This document shows positions 56,734-64,000 of a DNA stretch of 64,000 nucleotides, one piece after another. Each line of letters begins with the position of its first letter. The stretch's first letter is position 1. Under the pieces are notes generated by a model. It was not told the DNA's origin. It ran no database searches and saw only the letters and a list, made by a program, of their open reading frames with translations. Source of the stretch: Setophaga petechia (lineage: Eukaryota; Chordata; Aves; Passeriformes; Parulidae); NCBI GenBank assembly GCA_024362935.1, contig JANCRA010000119.1:1178501-1242500 (forward strand). Reading direction: 5' to 3'. The translations under genes were made by a program, and so were the position numbers.

Positions 56734-59700
56734 CTATCCTAAATCATGTAATCTTCTGGCCCTACTGGCGAACATATTTACAATGTCCACAGATGATAAG
56801 AGCACTGCTGTGGATAAAGTCTTTGCAACCCTCACTTGCCTCAATATTGAGAGGCCAAATGTATCCAAAATCTCAAAGTTCCCTTTGTACCATGTCCTCT
56901 AGGCTCCAAGGGGAAAGCCCTTAAACACAACGTCCCTTGCGTTGGTGAGGTTTCGCACCACGGTTTCCAAATGTTTGTACTTGTCCACTTTCTCTGCAGC
57001 GTCTTCTTCCAGAGATGTTTTGGAGGCTTCGTATCATACTGTCACATCCCCGACGAGTGCACATCCATCCTTAACAAATATCAAATCCAGTTTATAGAGT
57101 TCCTTGGTGGTATCCCTTATGTGTGGTTCCTTGAACACTACCCAGTCTTTCTTCCTCGCCTCCTCAGTAAGCAAGTCACAGATGTGATTGTGCGTCTTGA
57201 TTCGAGTGTCCTGCGTCACTGGGCAGCAGCCGATGATGTGGGCACAGATCTCATTGTCCGCGTCGCAATGCCTGCAGGCCTTGATGTAATTTTCCTCTCT
57301 ACCCCGAGAGAGAAATTCTTTCGTGGGGTAGACGTTGGCCCTAAGTTGTAGTGCAGTGAGGAGTTTCCTGTGAGGTATGCGTCTATAGTATTGGGGCCAA
57401 TCATTACTAATTTTATCACCTTCAAAACTTTTAATTCCATGGCCTTGGGACACTAATTTGGTCAATTTCTGGAATTCTTTTCTCCACCAATCACAAGGTT
57501 TAGGAAATTTAGTTTTCAGGCTCGGTGCTTCCCACTCCGAAAGTGTGTCTGCTGTAATGGATGCTACATTTGCCGGTAGTGCTTCCCAAATTGAAGGCAT
57601 CTTTTCGCTCTCCCCTCCAGCTTGAATCCACAATTTCCTATACAGTTGTTCCATTTGATCTTTCTCTAGGAACTCCTTCAGTTTCTCATCCGAGGACTGC
57701 GCAATGCGGTGCAGTCTCCGGGCCTGTACACTGGGGATCAGTCCCGCCAATTTGGCCACGCCCAAACCGCCGTCCTTCGTGCTTGAGTACAAGATGGCAT
57801 CGCAGGTGCACGAAGGTAGGTGCAGCCAGTCCTTGACCGTTGTTCGGATTTTCTGGTCAAGGGCTTCCAGAGCTCCTGCTTTCATTTCTGAATGGTCCGC
57901 CAGGTAGGTCAGTCGAGGGATGGTGTATGTTTAGAGGATATCAAGTTTTTGCAGAGGTTTAAGTGGGGCTTGATCAATTCGTTCGAGCCAGAATTCTAGT
58001 TTTGTGGGGAGGTTGGTTTTTGCTATCCCAGTCCAGGGGTCAAACTGCAGGCCAAGATATTTCTCAGATTCTCCGCGGTTGATCATGTTCAGGGGAGTGC
58101 CCTTGATGGTCCACGCAGCGCAGCTATTGACGGTGTAAGAGTCTTTTGTGGGCTTGATGTAGAAGCCGTGGCACTTTCCCCCTTGTGTTTTGAGACCGGT
58201 GAGATCATAGAAGGTCTCCAATATCTCGATGTTTGTTTTCCTGTTCTCCCAGGAGTCACTCAATAAGACCAGATTGTCAGCGAATGCCATTGCTGCTATA
58301 CTACTCTGTCCTTGATGGAATCCTTTACCTCATTCTTCCAGTTTGTACAACAGGGGGTCCATTGCCAGGTTGAATAAGAGGGGTGACAGCGGATCACCCT
58401 GCTTTACCCCAACCTGGATCTGGATTTTGTCTCTGTGTGTGTTCCTTTTTGTGGTGACATACGTACTGATGTCCTTGTACATATTGTTCACCAGTCCGAT
58501 GATGTGGGGATCCACTCCCTTCTGCTGCAAAGCATGTACAATATGTTGGTGGCTTACGGTGTCAAAAGCCTTGGCCATGTCCACGAATACAACACCCAGT
58601 GGTCTGTGTTCACTTTTGGCAGTTCAAACTACAGTTTGTAGGAGTTTCAGGTTTTCAGAGCATCCCACTGCTCTAATAAAGCCTCTTTGCCTTGGGTTGA
58701 GGGGGCACGCTTTGCTCAGCCTTGCTGTTACAATCCTGGAGAACAATCTCAACAAGATGGAACCGATCGTAATGGGTCTCCAGTTATTAATGTCCTTCAA
58801 ACGTTCCAGTTTAGTCGATTTAGGAATCAGAACAGTTCTGCACCCCCTCACCATGTCCGGGATCTCCCCAGATGTTAACCATAAGTTGAAGAGCTCGGCA
58901 GTCTGGAAATACCCGAGATCCATCTTCTCGATGTCCCCAAGAGTAAACCCATCTGGACCTGGAGCCGAGCCCTTGCTCATTTCCTGCACATTTCTTTGGC
59001 CGTAATTAAGTCTCTGAAGGCACTGTTGTCTGCCTTCCCATTAATTTCAAAGTTTCCAAGGCCAGCAAACTTACCAGGTGTCTCCCATCTGACTTTAAAT
59101 ACCGAATAAATTTCACTGGGTGATATATCACAGGACAAACACTCTAAATCATCCAAAATAATTCTTGCTAGTTTCCCCCTGTCTAGATGGAATAAACGCT
59201 GGAAGTGAAGGTAATTACCTCTTTTGATCGCTCTCTCTTTCATCCACTTCTGAAACGGCTTCCTTGGTTGCTTCTCCCAGGTCTCCTTCCCATTTTTTTT
59301 CACCTGTAGCAGTTCTTATGTGGCTTATCGATTCCAGGCATCCAAAGCAATCCTGCGCTGCTTGATTGATCATTGTCTGCATCTCCTGGCCGTCCATTAA
59401 TTGCTTGAATGCTCTGGGGAAGTTGTTAATTGTTCCAGCTGATAAGTGTTCTTTGATCATCTTTTGGTAATGAGCCTGCAGCTGCCCCGCCCTCTGCTGG
59501 CCGCTGGTCTTCCGGTGACTGTTATCCTTATCAGGGTGTCGTCTTGACTTACCCATTGTTTTCCCTCTGGCAGCTGCCCCCCTGGCAGATGGTTCTTCCC
59601 AGGTCCATTGTCCGTGGTTCCTGCCTGGGATTGCTGACTCAACCCAGACTCCATTCCCACGCCCCTAGCTGCTCTCCTAGTGCAATGACTCACCCCAGGT

Positions 59701-60524
59701 TCTCTGTCAGCTCCATCTGTTGGTCTCCTGGGCAGCAATCTTCTTTTGTCACTAATTTGCTTAGCTGTTTTGGTTGTTATGTGTTCAGCGATAAGTTTAT
59801 TCATGTTTTTGTGTCCCTCAAACTGTGCCTCCAGTCTTATCAGCAGCTCTTCCTCCTCTTTTGTCCAGCATCTTTTGTGGGCTCCTCGATTTGATGTTTC
59901 TTTCGGTTGGGAAGCAAGGATCCTCTCTTGGTTTCTTATCAACGGGTGTGCCAATCTTTTGTGTTGTCCCAGGCCAATTTTGGTCGTGAAGTCTCTGCCG
60001 CATACCTCACAGATCCACTCTCCAGCTGGAACTTTTTCAGTTACCGGACCCCTACATTTTGCAAAATGACAAATAACACTATGATAGTTAATATTTTCCT
60101 TACCACACTTGACACACCGAAAGCAAACCCTCCTTTTCCCGTGCGACCCCTTTAGATGTTCAATCAGGATTAACACAGAGTTTACCCGGGTTCCACAGCA
60201 GGGACAAGGTGGATTTTTGTCAGGAACAGTCACCTTCACAATGTTATCCGGTGACTGCCCTCCGTGTTCCCCAGGCACTGAAGGCAGTGCCCCTGGTGTG
60301 CCTTCACTCACCTCTTTGCCACTTTCCTCACCAAGCACAAATGGTTTACTGTCTTGCGGGAGGCTAGAATCAAAGTTCTCACCCACACACAGTTGTGGTG
60401 CAAGTTGTTCATACACCTCGGGTAACCTGCTCAACACCTCCCAATCCACAGAAAAATGAACACCTTCATGCACATGTTCCTGCAAATCCGATCTATACAG
60501 TTTAAAAGAAAAATTCACCAGCAA
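56734..60524 (-). pseudogene. R2-b protein coding region, inactivated
   Basis: In order: three zinc fingers (C2H2 'CPCCG', CCHC 'CVKCG', C2H2 'CEVCG', about 60200-59940), Myb-like 'CWTKEEEELLIRLE', linker, reverse transcriptase ('TVLIPKSTK', 'VDMAKAFDTV', 'VKQGDPLSPLLF'), C-terminal 'CRHCDADNEICAHIIGCC' zinc ribbon, then the endonuclease ('DLIFVKDGCAL'). Damage: frameshifts near 59540, 59290 and 58985, stops near 58620, 58328, 57930 and 57031, RT box AFADN instead of AFADD, and the endonuclease PD reads LD. The family protein nicks 28S DNA and primes cDNA synthesis there. The end at 56734-56736 (TAG) fits the family C-terminus. Confidence 0.9.
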
Positions 60525-60995
60525 ATAAAATTAATTTTCTGCCAGATCGGTGGTTTTAGATGTTGAGGAATTTTGAGACACCTAGCTTACCCGGTCAGTT
60601 TTGGTCAGCAGGTCAGCCCGGTGTCTAGGAGATAAAGACACCGGGTGGACTCCCTCGAAAATAGGCGCAGTGCCGGGCAAAGCCCTGGACACCAGGTCTA
60701 CCCAGTCAGAAGGGGAAGTCTGAGTGCCCACCGATAGCCTAGACAGGCGAAACAGCGGCCCCAAGATCCCCCCCCCATGAAATGGATCGAGAATTTGGAC
60801 CATCGAATTGGGACCTAATTGGATTATGAGAACGGAGTGAGTGGTCACTCCACTTCCGAACTCTTTGCCCCTCTCTGAAACCGGGGGCCCAGGTTTCGGG
60901 CAATAAGCCAGGCGGCTTTTACCGAGGAATTTGTTTCACCTAATTTGCAAGGAGTTCGTTGGGCTGGTGAGTCCCAACGGCTCCGAACCAGGGGC

Positions 60996-61057
60996 AGAGA
61001 TCGACTTACTCACCGTACGCAGGGCTACCCGCGGGACCACGAGGAGGTATGATCTCT
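60996..61057 (-). ncRNA. HDV-like ribozyme core signature in R2-b
   Basis: On the minus strand AGAGATC (61057-61051) pairs with GATCTCT (61002-60996), seven pairs. ACC-TCCTCGT-GGT (61048-61036) is the P3-L3 element. The 5' strand of P1 would lie where the sequence switches to 28S and is missing. R2 families use such ribozymes to release their 5' end from the 28S co-transcript. Confidence 0.6.
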
Positions 61058-61875
61058 GAGAGCAGTCCGCCCCGGTTGACAGTGGCCCCGGGGCCGGCAG
61101 GCCCGGCCCCTGCACCCCCGTGCGTAACGCTGCGCTGCGAGGACGCCGCCGCTGCCACACCCCGGTGATGGGGAACGGCGGAGCGATGCCCTCTGTCATG
61201 GCGCTGCCGACGAGGGGGGAGGAGGGTGTGGCGGCGGTGGTCCTCTCCCTCGGCCCCGGGATTCGGCGAGACCTGCTGCCCAGGGGCTCAAACACCGGCC
61301 GCCGCTCGCGCGGCGCCGGGCCACCTGCCTGCCGGAGGCCTTCCCAGCTGATCCGGAGCCAGTCGCGGCGCACTGCCATGGAGGAAATGCGCCCGGCCAG
61401 GGCCGGCTGCCGGCCAGGCGGTGGTCCCCGCACCAGCCTGCCCCCCCCGGCCTGCCCCTGCGGACGGGGTTTGCCCGGGGGACAGAGGGGAGACAGAGGA
61501 GAGGATCCGCCGAACCCGAGCCGGCCGACCGCAACTCGCCGGGTTGAATCCTCCTGGCAGACTGCACGGGCCCCACCCGTTTACCTCTTAACGGTTTCAC
61601 GCCCTCTTGAACTCTCTCTTCAAAGTTCTTTTCAACTTTCCCTTACGCTACTTGTTGGCTATCGGTCTCGTGCCGGTATTTAGCCTTAGATGGAGTTTAC
61701 CACTCACTTTGGGCTGCATTCCCAAGCAACCCGACTCCGAGAAGCCCTGGGCCCGGCGCGCCGGGGGGCCGCTACCAGCCTCACACCGTCCGCGGGCTGC
61801 GGCCTCGATCACAAGGACTTGGGTCCCCCAAGAGCGCCGCCGGGGAGGGGGGCTTCTGTACGCCACATGTCCCGC
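61058..61875 (-). pseudogene. 28S rRNA 5' fragment (D1-D2), first ~130-150 nt absent
   Basis: Minus strand shows GGGACATGTGGCGTAC, GAGTCGGGTTGCTTGGGAATG, TAAACTCCATCTAAGGC, ACCGGCACGAGACCGATAG and GAACTTTGAAGAGAGAGTTC, then the GC-rich D2 to CGGGGCGGACTG. The canonical 5' start (the region pairing with 5.8S, CTGAATTTAAGCATATTA) is not found between here and ITS2. The lower end jumps to R2. Confidence 0.92.
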
Positions 61876-62631
61876 ACCTTTCTTCTTCTCTCCGAGCCGG
61901 AGAGAGAGACAGAGAGAGTACGAGAGAGAGAGTGCGTACGCGAGGAGAATGGAGAGCCCCATCCAGGAGACGAGAACCGAAAAAAGGGAGCACACGCGGC
62001 AGAGACGGCCCCACGCGGGAGGACCGGCCAGGCGGTGGCGGCTCGCGACAGCCTTGGCGGGGAGAGATAAGAGGAGCAACGGCGTCCTCGTAGCGCTCGC
62101 CCAGAGACCGCGACAGAAGAGAAAGGGGCGGGGGGGCGAGCCGAGGGAGGAGGGAGTTGGAACCCCTGTCCCCGGCGCTCTCGGCCTCGCGCGCGCGCGC
62201 GGCAGCACGGCACAGTACTGCCGCGGTACCCACCCGCAGACAGCCGCCTGCGTGTGAGGTGAGGCCAAGGGCGAGGCCCGCGCCTCGCCTCCCTCTCTCT
62301 CTCTCTCTCTCTCCGCCTTCCTCTCTCTCGCGGCCCTCAGCGGCGCTTTTGATGCCATCTCTCACTCTCCCCCGGCCGCCGCAACGCTGCATCAGCAGCG
62401 CGGCCCCGGCAAGGACGAGCTCCGCCCCAGCGGCTCACTCCGGGAGCGGGGAGCGACGGAGCGCTCCCCGAGTGTGCATTTAGGAGGACGAAGGCCCTGC
62501 GCAGCAACGACGACGACGTCGATGACGCCGGCCAGGCTGCAGGCAAGGCAGCAAGGCCACCGAGGGCAACAGGCCTGCGAGGCGACCCTAGCCGTGCCGC
62601 TGGAATGGCCCCCCGATGGCGATTGATCATC
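61876..62631 (-). other. ITS2 (plus any lost 28S 5' end)
   Basis: GC-rich spacer between 28S and 5.8S with GAGAGAGAGA (61906-61935) and CTCTCTCTCT (about 62288-62313) runs. No gene; long open frames here are compositional. Confidence 0.8.
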
Positions 62632-62679
62632 AAGCGACGCTCAGACAGGCGTAGCCCCAGGAGGAACCCGGGGCCGCAA

Positions 62680-62722
<43 letters not shown>

Positions 62723-62788
62723 TTAACTCTCGCAACTAGCTGCTTTCTTCATCGACGCATAGGCCGAGTGATCCACCGCTAAGAGTTG
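62632..62788 (-). rRNA. 5.8S rRNA copy, 157 nt, about eight substitutions
   Basis: Full vertebrate length. Starts CAACTCTTAGCGGTGGATC and ends GTCTGAGCGTCGCTT. Compared with the vertebrate sequence as I remember it, it differs at position 2 (G to A), three positions in CTCGTG (CCTATG), AACGC (AAAGC), AGCTGCG (AGTTGCG), GAATTAA (GAGTTAA) and CTCCCGGGG (CTCCTGGGG). The 3' half is nearly unchanged. Probably a pseudogene copy outside the homogenised array, though a divergent rDNA type cannot be excluded. Confidence 0.9.
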
Positions 62789-64000
62789 TCTGGCTTTTGG
62801 GCACCACTCAGGCCAAGTGGCCCCTTTTCATTCTCTCGTGCCGAGGATGCGTGGGTGCATGCCTGGCTTTGACCGTACGAGCACACAGAAACGGAGAAAA
62901 AAGACGGGAAAAACCCACGCTCCGAAGGCCGGCCCGAGAGCGCCGGGAGAGCTCGTGCCCCTGACCGCCTCCCCCCGCGAGGGGAGATGCCGAACTCACA
63001 TACAATTGCCATCCTTCGGAAGCGGCCCAGGTGCCCGGGCTCGGGCCGGCCCCCACGCGGAGGAGGGCCACGCGGCGTGCACACCGGAACGCGGGGGGCA
63101 CAGCCGCCCCAGTCCTTTCGTATTCACAGGACGATACACCCAACAGGACGCGCATGTGGCCATATGCACGGCTGTCAGCCCCCGCATGCGCCGGCTCCCC
63201 TCGGCCCCCCCACCGCGAATGGCTCGCAAAGCACCGCCGCGCCAGCCTGCGGCCGGGCCCCTTTCTTCTCTCCCCAGTGGCCTTAGAACCCTGCTTGAGA
63301 TGGCACGCGACAGCCACCGGCCCCGCCGTCACACCTTTTGCCCTGCGGGACCGCTACCCACCGGGAGAGCGAGCGTCCAGCGGACGCACTCCGCCGCTGG
63401 CCCCGGAAGCAGGCGCCACAGAGACCCGAGCCGGCGTTGCCAGCGCCCGAGGCCTGCCGGATGGCAGGACCCCGCCACTGCCAGGGCCACACTCCTGGGA
63501 CAGCGCCGCTCGCCGGGTCACACCATCGGGGCCCACTCGCCTCAGGCACGCGCCCGGCGGGGAAGGCTGAACCCAGATGAACGGGGGGGCAACACCCAGT
63601 CTCCTCGTTTTCACGCGGAGACCGGGCAGGGGAGCGCCCCGCAGCTGCCCCCGCATGCCTTTCCTTCGGCCCGCATGCGGCCGGGAAGTAGGGCAACGGA
63701 GGACGCGACGAGTGGGGCCCAGGCCGAGAACGCTGCCGGTGACGGCAGGCGCCTTCCGGCCGCCTTCCGGCAGCCTTCCGGCAAACCGTCCCCGCAGGGA
63801 AGGGGGACACCCGTCGAGCGGTGCCGCCGCCGCTCAGCACGGGGTCGCCGGCGCACGCGGGCCTCCGCCGACGGAGGGCTTGCCAAGCGCTCGCCCCCTG
63901 GGCATGCAGGCGGTCGAGCCGGGGAGACGGCCGCCGGACGGCGCTGCCGGCGCGCTCGAGGAGGAAAGGCCGTCGAGGGGAGAGAGAGATCGAGAGGGGC
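62789..64000 (-). other. ITS1, continuing beyond the window
   Basis: CpG-rich spacer upstream of 5.8S on the minus strand. It includes three CCTTCCGGC units (about 63747-63782). 18S would lie beyond 64000. Confidence 0.8.

Larger units (their letters stand above)
56397..61057 (-). mobile_element. R2 retrotransposon (R2-b), nearly full-length, inactive
   Basis: 4.66 kb inserted at the canonical 28S site at its 3' end. Parts on the minus strand: ribozyme-like 5' end, 5' untranslated region to 60525, one broken coding region 60524-56734, 3' untranslated region 56733-56397 (337 bp). Three N-terminal zinc fingers place it in the R2-A clade known from birds. The 5' end is abnormal: it joins the 28S D2 region rather than the target site. 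Confidence 0.92.

Noticed and set aside
61120..63886. Numerous 90-240-codon frames in ITS1, ITS2 and 28S
   Set aside because: CpG-rich rDNA spacers lack stops; the region is rRNA and spacer on the minus strand.

Overview
The window reads as bird DNA, most likely from a songbird. The evidence is an avian-type 28S-specific R2 retrotransposon, a CR1 LINE fragment, ERVL- and class II-like LTR elements, and tandem C2H2 zinc-finger genes with 'TGERP' and 'TEERP' linkers. GC-rich minisatellites typical of small avian chromosomes fill the gaps. I found no convincing intact host protein-coding gene. The window is a pile-up of nested retroelements, decaying zinc-finger genes, minisatellites and broken ribosomal DNA. 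All identifications come from reading the sequence and remembered family features; no searches were run.

Layout. 1-8.2 kb: an ERVK-like gag remnant, then a minus-strand ERVL provirus whose two LTRs belong to different families. 8.4-14.4 kb: a minisatellite carrying a minus-strand alpharetrovirus-like provirus (8727-13523) with a 6-bp target duplication; its 5' LTR differs from its 3' LTR almost only by C-to-T changes on the sense strand. 14.8-28.0 kb: two zinc-finger pseudogenes (ZF1 minus, ZF2 plus) arranged head to head. Between them lie paired inverted modules, a 2.8-kb minisatellite, strand-biased G- and C-rich tracts and a CpG-rich segment with four CCAAT boxes. 28.3-33.4 kb: a run of different tandem arrays, including a ~187-bp satellite between two arrays of a shorter repeat and a field of ATGTCA motifs. 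35.8-39.6 kb: an ERVK-like element with a long open gag frame, broken by a solo LTR. 40.9-45.1 kb: a CR1 fragment, ZF3 (minus) and two ERVL LTRs, one touching the ZF3 start codon.

48.4-64 kb is the most interesting part. A heavily decayed 28S segment (48371-48558, plus strand) runs directly into an old R2 element at the exact R2 target site. That R2 is itself split by two solo LTRs with 4-bp duplications. About 4 kb further on is a second, nearly full-length R2 (56397-61057, minus strand), whose 3' end also sits at the 28S target site. It belongs to a damaged rDNA unit (28S fragments, ITS2, a 157-nt 5.8S copy with about eight substitutions, ITS1) that runs to the window end. Both R2 copies keep the same sequence signature of an HDV-like self-cleaving ribozyme near the 5' end, yet both coding regions are dead.

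The pieces are linked by history rather than by a pathway. R2 and rDNA suggest a nucleolar-organiser margin or orphan rDNA that escaped concerted evolution. LTR insertions layered on R2 and zinc-finger genes give relative ages. Inverted segmental duplications copied zinc-finger ends together with their flanking minisatellites.
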